Below are positions 31,634 through 40,909 of a stretch of DNA of 55,186 nt, one piece after another. The DNA lies in the IMG/VR virus record IMGVR_UViG_3300037587_000342, positions 1 through 55,186 of that record; one strand, given 5' to 3'. This stretch comes from a virus. Under the pieces are notes generated by a model. It had not been told where the DNA came from, ran no database searches, and was given only the letters and a program-made list of their open reading frames with translations. The translations under genes were made by a program, and so were the position numbers. Within the stretch, counting starts at the first letter, position 1. Each line of letters begins with the position of its first letter.

Positions 31634-34240
31634 ATGGCGGTACAGACTACCTGGGACCGGATCCGCAACGTCCAGACGGCGAACCCGACGTGGAGCGTGC
31701 TGCTCGACGCTGGCAACATCTCGGCCGCAAATCACGACTTCAACATCTACGCCGACGATCCCGCCATCGGCACGCACGCGCTCCGAGTCCGCGTCAACGC
31801 AGGGACGCCGAACGTCGATGTTGAATCGCTAGCCGCAGGCACGAAGAACCTCGGCGTCGCCACGAACCCGTGGACGAACGTGCAGACCCAGAACCTCGCG
31901 CTGGTCGGTACGAGTAGCGGGGTACTGACCCTCAAGGCACCGGCAGTTGTAACCAGCTATACGGCGACCTGGCCGACCGCGGTGGGTGCAGCAAACACAG
32001 TGCTGGCCGATACAGCCGGATCTGGCATGCTCTCGTGGGCCACGCTGGCCGGTCTCGGTGGAGTGACAGGGAGCGGAGCAGCAAACCGCGTCACCTACTG
32101 GACGGGTTCGAACACGATCAGCGGCGCGGCCAACTTCCAATTCGACGGGACGAATGTTCGTGCCGCAGTAGGGTTGCAGGTCGGAGGTACTGCAGAGTCG
32201 CTTGCCACAGGCACCCTGTTCGTTGGCGAGGCGCATGGAACCCCGGTAGCTGGAGCGCGAGTCATATTCGGCGAAACGGTCACGACCGCGGAGAGCGCCG
32301 AGCCCTATATCCAGCAGAGCAGCGACGGGCATTTTGTTGCCGCTGGTGTTGTTCAGGATCTCGGGCTCTACGCGCCCAGCACGGGCGGCAGCATCGTTTT
32401 CTATACGACGGGAATTGCGCGCTGGGCGGTACGCGGCAGCAGTCAGGGCCATCTGTTGCCGATCGCCACCAACACCTACGACATCGGCTCCACGACGTTG
32501 GCGGTACGGGCGGTCTATACGCGCGCCCTCCAACCCGATACTGGGCAGACCCTCAGCCTCAACCGCAGCGGCGGCTCGACTTGGGCTAGCCTGACAACGG
32601 GCGCGACGAACATAGGGATTTCGACGGTGTTCCTTGACAACGTGATCTTCCAACTGGGGACCGGTGGGGCCGACAGTGCGCTTGACTGGAGCACGGCTCA
32701 GACGAACGACGGCATCGTGTGGGCCACTACCGTCAACTCTTCCAGTGGGTCTGGGAACTTCGTCTTCACCGCATTCGCCAATCGGGACACCAACCACGCC
32801 TACGTGGTCAGCCCCGATCCTCGCCTCTACCTCGCGAGCGCCACGACGCCGGGAACGAACTGGTGGAGCATCCACCACGACGCGACCAACGCGCGGTACG
32901 GTCGAGGCGCAGGCGTCCACGTCTTCGACTCCACCATTCGGACCACGCCCGGCACGGTCTCCCTCCCCGCCTACTCGTTCGATGGTGACGAGGACACCGG
33001 CATGTACCGGGTCGGCACGAACCTGCTCGGCTTCGCGACGACTGGACTGGTGCGGTGGACGATCGACAGCCTCGGTGATCTCTCGCCCGGCATCACCGCC
33101 ACCTACGATATTGGCACCACAATTCTTGCCGTGGCCGACATTCACACGACGCGGCTTCTCTTCAAGGGCACCACCGCCGGCCTACTCACGATGGCGGTGC
33201 CGACAACGGTCACCTCCTACACCGTGACATGGCCCAGCGCCCAAGCGTCGGGCGCACAGTTCCTTCGGAACAACGGAGCCGGCGTCCTGTCCTGGGCAAC
33301 AGTGCTGGTGCCTTCCGACATCGGGAGCACGGTGCAGGCTTTCGATGTCGTCCTGGAGGATCTGGCCGCACTGTCGGTTGTGGCTGATAACGAGTTCATC
33401 GTAGGTACTGGCGCAGGCGTGTATGCCCACGAGAGCGGAGCAACGGCCCGGACAAGCCTCGGAGTAGCTATCGGTAGCGATGTGCAGGCATGGGGCGCTG
33501 CTCTCGACGACCTGAGTGCGTTGGGTGCGCCAGGCTCGGCAGACCTGTTCATCGTGTCCACGGGGATCGGCGTCTTCGCTTACGAGTCCGGTGCGACTGC
33601 GCGAACCTCTATGGGTGCCGCGGCAACAGTCCACTCCCACGCTGCAAGCGACATCACCAGCGGCACCATGGCCGTAGCTCGAGGCGGTACGAACATCGGC
33701 AGCTACACCATCGGGGACATCCTGTACGCCAGTGCTGCGGGCGTGCTCTCGAAGCTGGCGGCGGGAACCGCGACGTACGCCCTGACCAGCAACGGCGCGG
33801 GCGTTGCCCCCAGTTGGCAAGCCATCCCTTCGGGTGTCGGCACCAGCGGCACGCCCGTCAACAATCAGGTCGCGATCTTCACGGATGCCAACACGATCGA
33901 GGGCGTCTCTGCTCTGACCTGGGACGGCACCATACTCAACGCGGATGGTGGCCTTCTCGTCAACGCTGCCGGCGCTGACCGTGACTCTCGGATCGCGGGC
34001 GACACGCTCACCCACATGCTCTACCTGGAAGGCAACGCGGCGAGCGAGAACATCGCGCTACTCGCCGCGGGCCTCCCGAGCTGGAACAGCGGGGACCGCA
34101 TCATGTTCCTCGGGGGCATGACCACAGAACCCATCGGCAACCCTTCGGGCGGCTGCTACCTCTGGTTCAACACCTCTAGCAACAAGCTCAAGGCGCGACT
34201 GCCGAACGGTGACATCATCGAGATTGCGGGACCGGTCTAG
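31634..34240 (+). CDS. Tail fibre / receptor-binding protein with internal repeats (868 aa)
   Basis: Long fibre with duplicated modules. VTSYTATWP with SGMLSWATL near 86-137 is repeated as VTSYTVTWP with AGVLSWATV near 506-556; TYDIGSTTLAVRAVYTR is matched by TYDIGTTILAVADIHTT. PAYSFDGDEDTGMYRVG is a motif found in many phage fibres. Another repeat pair is AYESGATARTS / AHESGATARTS. The C-terminal GGCYLWFNTSSNKLKARLPN is a typical fibre end. The start directly follows the previous stop. Confidence 0.78.
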   Translation: MAVQTTWDRIRNVQTANPTWSVLLDAGNISAANHDFNIYADDPAIGTHALRVRVNAGTPNVDVESLAAGTKNLGVATNPWTNVQTQNLALVGTSSGVLTLKAPAVVTSYTATWPTAVGAANTVLADTAGSGMLSWATLAGLGGVTGSGAANRVTYWTGSNTISGAANFQFDGTNVRAAVGLQVGGTAESLATGTLFVGEAHGTPVAGARVIFGETVTTAESAEPYIQQSSDGHFVAAGVVQDLGLYAPSTGGSIVFYTTGIARWAVRGSSQGHLLPIATNTYDIGSTTLAVRAVYTRALQPDTGQTLSLNRSGGSTWASLTTGATNIGISTVFLDNVIFQLGTGGADSALDWSTAQTNDGIVWATTVNSSSGSGNFVFTAFANRDTNHAYVVSPDPRLYLASATTPGTNWWSIHHDATNARYGRGAGVHVFDSTIRTTPGTVSLPAYSFDGDEDTGMYRVGTNLLGFATTGLVRWTIDSLGDLSPGITATYDIGTTILAVADIHTTRLLFKGTTAGLLTMAVPTTVTSYTVTWPSAQASGAQFLRNNGAGVLSWATVLVPSDIGSTVQAFDVVLEDLAALSVVADNEFIVGTGAGVYAHESGATARTSLGVAIGSDVQAWGAALDDLSALGAPGSADLFIVSTGIGVFAYESGATARTSMGAAATVHSHAASDITSGTMAVARGGTNIGSYTIGDILYASAAGVLSKLAAGTATYALTSNGAGVAPSWQAIPSGVGTSGTPVNNQVAIFTDANTIEGVSALTWDGTILNADGGLLVNAAGADRDSRIAGDTLTHMLYLEGNAASENIALLAAGLPSWNSGDRIMFLGGMTTEPIGNPSGGCYLWFNTSSNKLKARLPNGDIIEIAGPV

Positions 34241-34572
34241 TGGCGACGGTTGACTACGCGCGGCTCATCCCGAAAGCCTGGGTCAACTTCACTGGCTCGG
34301 GCGTGGTGGCGATCAAGGATGACGAGAACGTTGCGAGCATCACCGACCATGGTGTGGGGCTCTACACGATCAACTTCATCGACAGCTTCGCGGCTGCGGA
34401 CTACTGCTACGTGAGCATGGCCCGCGACTCCGTGAATAACGTTTGTGTCTCTGGAGAGGTATCAGTAGCGGCTACGTCGTCGTCGCACCGGATCCGAGTG
34501 GTCGTCAACGAAAACGGTGTGTTGCTCGACCCCGAAGATGCTTGTCTAGCCTATCTTGGAGCCTTGGCCTGA
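34240..34572 (+). CDS. Short fibre domain protein (110 aa)
   Basis: KAWVNFTGSGVVAIKDDENV with ITDHGVGLYTINF and YCYVSMARDS matches the KAWVNFxGTG..I..S.NVxSITDxGxGxYTVNF domain common in phage tail fibres. Probably binds or extends the main fibre. GTG start overlapping the previous stop. Confidence 0.7.
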   Translation: MATVDYARLIPKAWVNFTGSGVVAIKDDENVASITDHGVGLYTINFIDSFAAADYCYVSMARDSVNNVCVSGEVSVAATSSSHRIRVVVNENGVLLDPEDACLAYLGALA

Positions 34573-35090
34573 TGCCTAGCGGCCTCATCAGGATCGTGTT
34601 CGAGCGGCCCGACGGCGGCGTGAGCATTGACACGCCGATTGCTAGGATTGCGGGAAGCGCCGAGGCGCTCGCTGCTCACATCGCCCGAATAGAGACAACG
34701 AACGGTATCCCGGGCACGGGCGGGACGATCGACCTCAAGTGGAGGCATCGCGCCACGATCACGGTGGCCGAGTTGCCGAGTTCTCGGCCAGGCCAGAGCC
34801 GAAAGCTCCGTAACGCTTGGCGCTGGACCGGGACTGCGGTCGAAACGGATGTACCGGCAGGCCGCGCGGTGATCCTCGCGGCACTCCGAGCCGAACGAGC
34901 CCGCCGGCTCCTGAACAGCGACGGGAAGCTGGTCCGCGCCAATGAGGTAGAGCCCGCCATGGTGCCGGCCTGGAAAGCCTATCGACAAGAGTTGCGCGAC
35001 TTGCCTAGTGTGGTCGAGACAATCATTGCGGTCATCGCGGACGCTGTGGCGCTGGAAGCCTACGCGCCCGATTGGCCCCAGAGCCCCTGA
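34572..35090 (+). CDS. Tail fibre assembly-like protein (172 aa)
   Basis: The C-terminal part (AEEARRLLN-like LRAERARRLLNSDG, VEPAMVPAWKAYRQELRDLP) resembles the W..YRQALRDLP end of tail fibre assembly chaperones (caudo_TAP type). The N-terminal half has DTPIARIAGSAEALAAHIAR and a beta section. Located directly after fibre genes, as expected. TGATG start overlap. Confidence 0.6.
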   Translation: MPSGLIRIVFERPDGGVSIDTPIARIAGSAEALAAHIARIETTNGIPGTGGTIDLKWRHRATITVAELPSSRPGQSRKLRNAWRWTGTAVETDVPAGRAVILAALRAERARRLLNSDGKLVRANEVEPAMVPAWKAYRQELRDLPSVVETIIAVIADAVALEAYAPDWPQSP

Positions 35091-35101
35091 CAGGAGACAC
35101 G

Positions 35102-35449
35102 ATGCAGGTCACGCTAGAGATCCCCGACGCTTCGGCATCCGCACTCCGCGATGAGTACCGCCGACGGCTGGGTAACCAGTTCCCGCAGGTCAAGGTCGAA
35201 GACCCTGGTCCCAAGGGTACGGTCATCATTCGCCACGAAGACGATCCCGACGTGGATCCGCTCGTGCTGTGGCTGGAGGACTTCGCAGAGAACGAGGTGA
35301 TCGCAGCCGACATGACGGCAGCGCGGCAGGCAGCGGACGCGGCCGAAGACGACGACGCCCGCAAGGATGCGCTGCTGGCGGCAGACAACGCGGAGCGCGC
35401 GAAGGTGGCGGTCAACCGAAGTCGGCAACTGCGAGGCGCGCAGAAGTAG
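35102..35449 (+). CDS. Hypothetical charged helical protein (115 aa)
   Basis: Start ATG 35102 after CAGGAGACACG. A beta N-terminus (QVTLEIPDASASALRDEYRR) and a long Ala/Asp-rich helix (MTAARQAADAAEDDDARKDA). Position in the fibre region suggests a structural or chaperone role. No family recognised. Confidence 0.55.
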   Translation: MQVTLEIPDASASALRDEYRRRLGNQFPQVKVEDPGPKGTVIIRHEDDPDVDPLVLWLEDFAENEVIAADMTAARQAADAAEDDDARKDALLAADNAERAKVAVNRSRQLRGAQK

Positions 35450-35757
35450 TGGCGACCACGCCCGAGAAGATCATTGCCGCGACGCGCTCGGCGCTGCCGG
35501 GCACGGCCATCGACATGTCGGGCGACTCGATCCGGTTCAAGACGCTGGCGGGTAACACGGTGTTCACGATCTCGAATCCGTTGCTCGATCGGGTTGTCGT
35601 CGTCGAGCTGGACGGCGTCTTCACGGTCGCGCTGCCGGGCACGGTGGACGTGGTGAACGGTGACTACCTCCCGAACCTGGGGAAGAACTACCTGTACCTC
35701 CATTGCGTCGATGCTGTAGCGCCCGCCTACGTCGGGACCTGGAGCACCGGGGTATGA
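35449..35757 (+). CDS. Hypothetical beta-rich protein (102 aa)
   Basis: GTG start immediately at the previous stop. Beta-rich (VVVVELDGVFTVALPGTVDV). No family recognised; probably a fibre or baseplate accessory because of its location. Confidence 0.5.
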   Translation: MATTPEKIIAATRSALPGTAIDMSGDSIRFKTLAGNTVFTISNPLLDRVVVVELDGVFTVALPGTVDVVNGDYLPNLGKNYLYLHCVDAVAPAYVGTWSTGV

Positions 35758-36671
35758 CCGTCCAGCCGCCAGCGATCAAAGGCGCGATGGCCAACACCGT
35801 CTACGCCAGCCACAAGTCGCTCACGTTCGACGGGATCCAGGAGTGGATGGCCAACTTCAACCTGTTTGGGATCTCGACGTTCCCGATTCGGCGCTTCAAC
35901 CCTGTCACCGTCAGCATGTGGGTCAAGAGCACGAAGGCGCTCGCGCCCAACAACGCCCACCAGACCATCGTGGGTCGGTGGTTCCCGACGTTCGGCGGCG
36001 GCCTCGCGATCAACGAGGGCGGCTGGCGCTGGATGATCAACGATATCGCGACGGGGCCAGGCACTAGGCCGCTGCACTTCCACCTCTGCACTCACTTCCT
36101 GAACGGCCTGTGGATCTACTCGAACGTCGATTTCCCGCTGAACCAATGGGTCCACGTCTGCATGACCTACGCGGGCCTCGGGGTCGCCGCGGGGTTGCGC
36201 ATGTATTGGGATGGACAGCCGGTAGCAACCTCAACGATCGGCACTACCACGTGGACCACTTCCGCTCTCAACTCCAACGCCTTCTCGAGCCTCCTGTGGG
36301 GCACGCAATACACGGTTTGGCCCACCGGCCCGGCCGTCCCGGTTGTGCCCCCCATCCTCACGTGGTTCTTCGAGGGACTGATGGACGAGTCTGCGTTCTG
36401 GCGATTCGAGTTGAACGCAACCGAGGTGCTGGACCTCTACAACGGAGGCCATCCGGCCGATCCGTTGCACGTCGGCTTGGCCAACGGGAGGACCGTCGAT
36501 CGCTACTTCCGAATGGGGGAGCACACCGACGGGACGCCCTTCGTTCTGCCGGGCAGCAGCATTAGCTGGGACCGCATGCCCATCTCGCCACCAGCGACCC
36601 TCTCCAACGGCTTCTGGAACAACGACGGGGCGACGCCCCCGCTGCGGGTGAGTGAGGACGTGGCGCCATGA
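35754..36671 (+). CDS. LamG / concanavalin-type lectin domain protein (305 aa)
   Basis: The sequence has the signature of the laminin-G-like fold: SLTFDGIQEWMANFNLFGIS, FNPVTVSMWVKSTKAL, a central LNQWVHVCMTYAGLGVAAGL (W-V-H-V-x-x-T-Y), MYWDGQPVATSTI and FFEGLMDESAFWRFELNATE. Such domains bind carbohydrate. It is a candidate receptor-binding protein. Start ATGA overlap with the previous gene. Confidence 0.75.
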   Translation: MTVQPPAIKGAMANTVYASHKSLTFDGIQEWMANFNLFGISTFPIRRFNPVTVSMWVKSTKALAPNNAHQTIVGRWFPTFGGGLAINEGGWRWMINDIATGPGTRPLHFHLCTHFLNGLWIYSNVDFPLNQWVHVCMTYAGLGVAAGLRMYWDGQPVATSTIGTTTWTTSALNSNAFSSLLWGTQYTVWPTGPAVPVVPPILTWFFEGLMDESAFWRFELNATEVLDLYNGGHPADPLHVGLANGRTVDRYFRMGEHTDGTPFVLPGSSISWDRMPISPPATLSNGFWNNDGATPPLRVSEDVAP

Positions 36672-36877
36672 GGTACTTCCGGCAGAGCGAGGAGCCGACG
36701 CGGGAGCAATTGGCGCAGATCAGTAGCGAGGTGCGGACGCTGGCTATCCCCAACGACGCCGTCTACATCACGGTCGAGGACGATGATGAGGAGCTACCGA
36801 ACTGGCTGCAAGCGGCCGAGGTGCTGAATGTGCCGGGTGAGCCCGCGCGCTGCAGGAATTGTGGGGCATTGATCTAG
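36668..36877 (+). CDS. Hypothetical acidic protein with C-terminal CxxC (69 aa)
   Basis: REQLAQISSEVRTLAIPNDA then an acidic stretch (EDDDEELPNWLQ) and a terminal CRNCGALI. Acidic/Trp plus CxxC suggests another small zinc-type protein. ATGA overlap. No family recognised. Confidence 0.5.
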   Translation: MRYFRQSEEPTREQLAQISSEVRTLAIPNDAVYITVEDDDEELPNWLQAAEVLNVPGEPARCRNCGALI

Positions 36878-38542
36878 ATGCCGTCTCTGAACGTACCACT
36901 GGGCGATGCTCTCCCGCTGAGCCTCACTCTGCACGACGGAGCCACGGGACTCTTCCCGCGGGCCACGGTCTACGACAGCGCCGGGGCCGTGGTGTCTGGA
37001 CCAACCGACTTGACCGAGGTGGGCGCGACAGGCCGATACACGGACATGAGCTACGTGCCGACGATCCTGGACATCTATACAGTCCACTACATCACCTACA
37101 CGAATGCAGGGCACACGACAGAGAGCGCCCTGCACGGCCGCGTAGAGGACCAATTCGAGGTGAATGACCTTGAGGGCCAGATCAGCCGCATCGCCGTCAC
37201 GGGCGCGGCGATCAACCAAGTTGCGGCTTCGGTCGTGGTGACGACTGGTACGCCGTCGGGCACGCTCGAAAACACGTTCGCCCAGGACAACGCCTATCAC
37301 CAGGTAGCCGAGGCTGCCGGTGAGATCGATGTCTACTACGAGTTCGAGTTGCCGGCCGATGGCGTGCCGACGGGCACAACGTTCAACGGCCGGCTGGATC
37401 GCATTGGTGGTGCCTCTTCGGTCATCCTGGTCCAAGCCTGGAACTGGGTGACATTGCAGTGGGATGGGGTCGGCACGCTGTTCAGCGTGAACAACTCGAC
37501 CGTGCTCGACGATGAGACCACGGCCTTCGCGCTACTGACGGGACACGTCGGGACCGGGCTGAACCTGGGCCTGGTCAGGGTCCGGTTCACGCAGACGGGC
37601 TTCACGCGGTCAGAGGAGCTATTCACTGACCAGATCTTCGTGAGCTATGCGGTGGTCTTCCGTAGCGTCGGCTACGCGCAGGGCAAGATCTGGATTGACA
37701 CGATCAACGGCTCGCCTGGCACCACGCCCTTTTTCAACGGCGTCGCAGACAACCCGGTGGATAGCCTCGCGGATGCTACGGCGCTCGCGGTGGCTCTCGG
37801 GATTCGGCGGTTCGCCATCGCGCCGAGCAGCGTCATCGCGCTCGCCCAGGCTTACGATGAATACACCTTCGCTGGCGTCCACTGGTTCCTCGATCTGGGC
37901 GGCCAGTCGATCGATGAAGCGGCGTTTGCTGGAGCCGAAGTCAACGGGATCGGCGTGGCAGTCGGGCTACCGCACTTCTTCGACTGTGACGTACAGGTGG
38001 CGTCGCTGCCGTCCTGTCATCTCCATAAGTCGATCCTGGCGGGAACGCTGACGCTGGTGACTGCTGGCTTCTATCACCTCGACGCCTGCTCATCCGGAGT
38101 CGCCGGCGTCGCCACGCCAACGATCGACTTCGGCGTGGCTGTCGGCGCAACGGATCTCAACATGCGCCATTACAGCGGTGGCGTGACGCTCGAGAACATG
38201 AAGCCCGGCGACACCATGTCGCTGGAGGGCTGGGGCCAGATCATCCTCGCGGCCAGCTGCACGGGCGGCACGATCACGCTGCGCGGCCACTTCGACATCA
38301 CCGACAACTCCGGCGGTGCCGTGACGCTCGTGAAGACCACACTGATGCTCGACGAGACCGATACCGTGATGACCGGCTACAGCCAAGCTCGCGTCCTGCG
38401 ATCGATCCACGCAGCCACGTGCGGCGAGAGCGAAGGCGGGCTCGCGAACCAGAAGTTCAAGCGCGCCGACACAGACGCGGTGCAGCTGGACATGGACGCC
38501 GACGTGAACGGCGATCGCACGAGGAACAGTGAAGGCCCGTAG
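36878..38542 (+). CDS. Tail fibre / spike protein, beta-solenoid type (554 aa)
   Basis: The N-terminal 100 residues are a beta domain (PLGDALPLSLTLHDGATGLF). Residues about 270-310 carry KIWIDTINGSPGTTP and NPVDSLADATALAVALGIRR, a motif found in phage and metaviral tail proteins that introduces a beta-helix. The rest has many short beta segments (GGTITLRGHFDITDNSGGAV). No obvious catalytic residues. Ends with a probable short Asp-rich coiled section (LDMDADVNGDRTRN). Confidence 0.65.
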   Translation: MPSLNVPLGDALPLSLTLHDGATGLFPRATVYDSAGAVVSGPTDLTEVGATGRYTDMSYVPTILDIYTVHYITYTNAGHTTESALHGRVEDQFEVNDLEGQISRIAVTGAAINQVAASVVVTTGTPSGTLENTFAQDNAYHQVAEAAGEIDVYYEFELPADGVPTGTTFNGRLDRIGGASSVILVQAWNWVTLQWDGVGTLFSVNNSTVLDDETTAFALLTGHVGTGLNLGLVRVRFTQTGFTRSEELFTDQIFVSYAVVFRSVGYAQGKIWIDTINGSPGTTPFFNGVADNPVDSLADATALAVALGIRRFAIAPSSVIALAQAYDEYTFAGVHWFLDLGGQSIDEAAFAGAEVNGIGVAVGLPHFFDCDVQVASLPSCHLHKSILAGTLTLVTAGFYHLDACSSGVAGVATPTIDFGVAVGATDLNMRHYSGGVTLENMKPGDTMSLEGWGQIILAASCTGGTITLRGHFDITDNSGGAVTLVKTTLMLDETDTVMTGYSQARVLRSIHAATCGESEGGLANQKFKRADTDAVQLDMDADVNGDRTRNSEGP

Positions 38543-38983
38543 ATGGCGCTGCACTGGAAGGCCCAGTATTGGAAGGCGTTCCACTGGCGAGCCACCCACT
38601 GGCGCGGGGACATACAGGCTGCGCCCGGGGCGTTCCCGACCGACCTCTACGGAGCCCGAACAGCACAGGCCGAACTGGAGGGCGGTGCCGATGACCGGGT
38701 CGATCTGCTCGGTTCACGGACGGCGCGGACGCGGCTGGGGGGTGCAGATACCTTCAGGGCCGACCTCTACGGGAGCCGGACGGCTCGAGCCAGGTTGCTG
38801 GGCAGCGACACTGACCGGGCGGATCTGCTGGGGGCGCGCACGGCGCGGGCCGAGCTCAAGGGCTCAGACACGTTCCGGGCCGATCTGTACGGTGGCAGGA
38901 GCGAGCCGACTGACCTCGAGGGCGGGGGCGCCGACGCGGATCTGATCGGCTCCAAGGATGATGAGGAAATCGAGGGAACGTAG
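38543..38983 (+). CDS. Trp-rich plus 20-residue tandem-repeat structural protein (146 aa)
   Basis: The first 20 residues are LHWKAQYWKAFHWRATHWRG, a W-every-4-to-5 pattern. After this come about five tandem 20-residue units of the type RADLYGSRTARARLLGSDTD, most similar in the DL.G.RTA..L.G segment (DNA period 60 bases, 38640-38960). The spacing suits a beta-solenoid or pentapeptide-like stack. Probably a fibre shaft element. No family recognised. Confidence 0.6.
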   Translation: MALHWKAQYWKAFHWRATHWRGDIQAAPGAFPTDLYGARTAQAELEGGADDRVDLLGSRTARTRLGGADTFRADLYGSRTARARLLGSDTDRADLLGARTARAELKGSDTFRADLYGGRSEPTDLEGGGADADLIGSKDDEEIEGT

Positions 38984-39011
38984 GCTACGGCTCGCATAGA
39001 CTGAGGGCGAC

Positions 39012-39389
39012 ATGGGCACCATCGTACGTACACGCAAGGCCGGGGCATTCGGGAAGCCGATTCCCTGGACGCTGCTCGACGGCGATGGCAACCCCGAGGA
39101 CTTCAGCACGCTCGACGGTGGGAGCCCGGTGCCGATCGGTCGCTTCACGGTGCGGCTGAAGACGCTGCCTGATGGCACGCCGGCCGATAGCGTCGGCACG
39201 ATCGTCTTCGACGACGCCGGCACTGGCCAGGACGGTAAGGTGAACTTCACGCCGGCCGATGCCGAGGTGGAAGAGGCAGATGTCGGGAAGATCCAGGCAT
39301 GGGTGGTGGTAGACATCGACGGTGCCGGCGGGCTCGAGATCTACCCGACCCGCGACGAATTTGTGATCAACTTGGAATCGGCGCTGTAG
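39012..39389 (+). CDS. Putative tail/baseplate beta protein (125 aa)
   Basis: A beta-rich acidic domain (IVRTRKAGAFGKPIPWTLLD, RFTVRLKTLPDG, VNFTPADAEVEEADVGK, IQAWVVVDIDG), like the N-terminal domains of upper-baseplate or fibre-adaptor proteins. Located at the end of the fibre block. No clear ribosome site (GAGGGCGAC). Uncertain family. Confidence 0.5.
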   Translation: MGTIVRTRKAGAFGKPIPWTLLDGDGNPEDFSTLDGGSPVPIGRFTVRLKTLPDGTPADSVGTIVFDDAGTGQDGKVNFTPADAEVEEADVGKIQAWVVVDIDGAGGLEIYPTRDEFVINLESAL

Positions 39390-39409
39390 CGCCAACCGGG
39401 AGGAACAGG

Positions 39410-39925
39410 ATGACCGACGAAGCTGACACCGTTGCCGAGGAGGGCCGCGCCGTACCAGTCAACGGGACGCAGATGGGGCTGCTGTGGCAGGCCCACGCGC
39501 TCAAGGGTTGCGACGACCACCAGTCGGACAAGGCGCGCATCTCGCGCAAGTTCAAGTGTCGGATGGTCACCGCCATGGTCTTCCAGCCCATACCGGGCGG
39601 GGGCTTTGCCGAGCAGGAGGATCCGCGGGGCAACAAGATCTTCGAGGAGAAGACGCACATGTTGCCGCTCACGCCAGCTGAGGCTGAGAACTTCGAGACC
39701 TTGCTGACGGAGTTGAAGAAGAAGAAGGACCCAAAGGACGGGACACCCGTGATCGACGCCACGGTGGCCGATGAAGTCGAGGACCTGGAGAAGCGCGCCT
39801 TCCTGATGTGGAAGGCCAAGGTTCCCGGTGGCAACGGGTCGGCGCCGGAACTCGAGGCCCACGAAACCCCGCTTATCGAATCCAAGGAACCGGCTGTGAC
39901 AGCCGAGGGAGGAACCGATGCGTAG
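39410..39925 (+). CDS. Hypothetical protein (171 aa)
   Basis: Preceded by the leader element ACCGGGAGGAAC. Contains MGLLWQAHALKGCDDHQSDK and a helical, Lys/Asp-rich second half (LLTELKKKKDPKDGTP). No family recognised. Its stop overlaps the following lipoprotein gene by 8 bases. Confidence 0.55.
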   Translation: MTDEADTVAEEGRAVPVNGTQMGLLWQAHALKGCDDHQSDKARISRKFKCRMVTAMVFQPIPGGGFAEQEDPRGNKIFEEKTHMLPLTPAEAENFETLLTELKKKKDPKDGTPVIDATVADEVEDLEKRAFLMWKAKVPGGNGSAPELEAHETPLIESKEPAVTAEGGTDA

Positions 39926-40214
39926 GCTCTGGCTCTTGCTGATCCTGGTCGCAGCCACGGGCTGCGGCATCACCTTCACCGAGAAGACCGTGGCGGTGGT
40001 CGAAGAGAACGTCACGGCCTGGCATCGCGTCAGTGAATTCGTGCGCGGCAACGGGCTCGCGGACGATGTCGTGCTGGCGGGCAAGACCCACGCGCAGTGG
40101 GTGAAGTACGTGCGAGGCGCACTGGCGAACGCGCTGGTGCTGCAGGCGAAGGCCCGCGGCGAGAAGATCACGTTCGTCGAGGCGCTGAACATCGCGAAGG
40201 AGGAGACGCCGTGA
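39918..40214 (+). CDS. Small lipoprotein, possible outer-membrane lysis protein
   Basis: N-terminal RRLWLLLILVAATGC is a lipoprotein signal peptide (hydrophobic core, then ATGC with the lipidated Cys at 16). The mature 83-residue part is helical (VVEENVTAWHRVSEFVRGNG). In a phage, a small lipoprotein next to holin-like genes is a candidate outer spanin; it is less Pro-rich than classic Rz1. It implies a Gram-negative host if real. Confidence 0.6.
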   Translation: MRRLWLLLILVAATGCGITFTEKTVAVVEENVTAWHRVSEFVRGNGLADDVVLAGKTHAQWVKYVRGALANALVLQAKARGEKITFVEALNIAKEETP

Positions 40215-40528
40215 GCGACAAGCTGATCAACGCGATCGAGGCAGGGCTGGAAGGTCTGGGCAGGATCGACGTGATCCACAAGATCGTGGACCCGGCAGTC
40301 CGGACCATCGCGAAGGACATGGGCACGGCGTTCTCCAAGTCAGGCGAGGAGAAGCCCGAAGACTTCTTCTCCGAGAGCGACCCCGAGTACAACCGGATGA
40401 TCATGAAGGGCGTGGCGCTGGCGAACGAGATCAACTCCGAGATCGACTGGGCCAGCGTGCCCGGCGCGGTGCTGAAGGATGCGTTCGTGGCTCTGCGCAT
40501 GGCGGCGGCGATCTCCGCGCTGCTCTGA
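40211..40528 (+). CDS. Hypothetical protein next to holin-like genes (105 aa)
   Basis: GTG start, GTGA overlap. Helical with acidic patches (GEEKPEDFFSESDPEYNR) and a hydrophobic C-terminus (VALRMAAAISALL) that may be amphipathic rather than transmembrane. No family recognised. Position within the probable lysis cassette is the only functional hint. Confidence 0.5.
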   Translation: MSDKLINAIEAGLEGLGRIDVIHKIVDPAVRTIAKDMGTAFSKSGEEKPEDFFSESDPEYNRMIMKGVALANEINSEIDWASVPGAVLKDAFVALRMAAAISALL

Positions 40529-40540
40529 AAGGACAGACCA

Positions 40541-40819
40541 ATGGCAGAGGTTCCGACGGTGACGCTGGAAGTGACGAACCCCACCGGGCAGAAGCCCTGG
40601 TACAAGCGTGAGAAGTTCTGGCTGGGCGTGGTGATCGCCCTGGTGCCGGCCGTCAACGAAGCGACGGGGATGAACCTGAGCGGCGCGACCATCCTGCAGA
40701 TCGTTGCAGTGTTGGGCAGCGTGCTGGGTATGAAGATGCTGGCGAGCGCGGCCGCGCACGTGCAGGACAAGAAGGCCGAGGTGGAGCGAATCAAGGCCAA
40801 CGGGAGCGCACTCAAGTAG
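40541..40819 (+). CDS. Putative holin (92 aa, two membrane segments)
   Basis: Strong ribosome site (AAAGGACAGACC). Two hydrophobic stretches, FWLGVVIALVPAVNEATG near 27-44 and ATILQIVAVLGSVLGMKMLA near 49-68, with a basic N-terminal loop (YKREK) and a Lys/Glu-rich C-terminus. This looks like a small class II holin or a holin-like membrane protein. Assignment rests on topology and neighbours only. Confidence 0.5.
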   Translation: MAEVPTVTLEVTNPTGQKPWYKREKFWLGVVIALVPAVNEATGMNLSGATILQIVAVLGSVLGMKMLASAAAHVQDKKAEVERIKANGSALK

Positions 40820-40909
40820 CCAGGTGGCCGCCGGTGGAATGGTCAGATACGCAGCGACGACTACTCGCCAAGCTGGACAAGACCACCAGCAAGACCGAAT
40901 CGGCCATCC

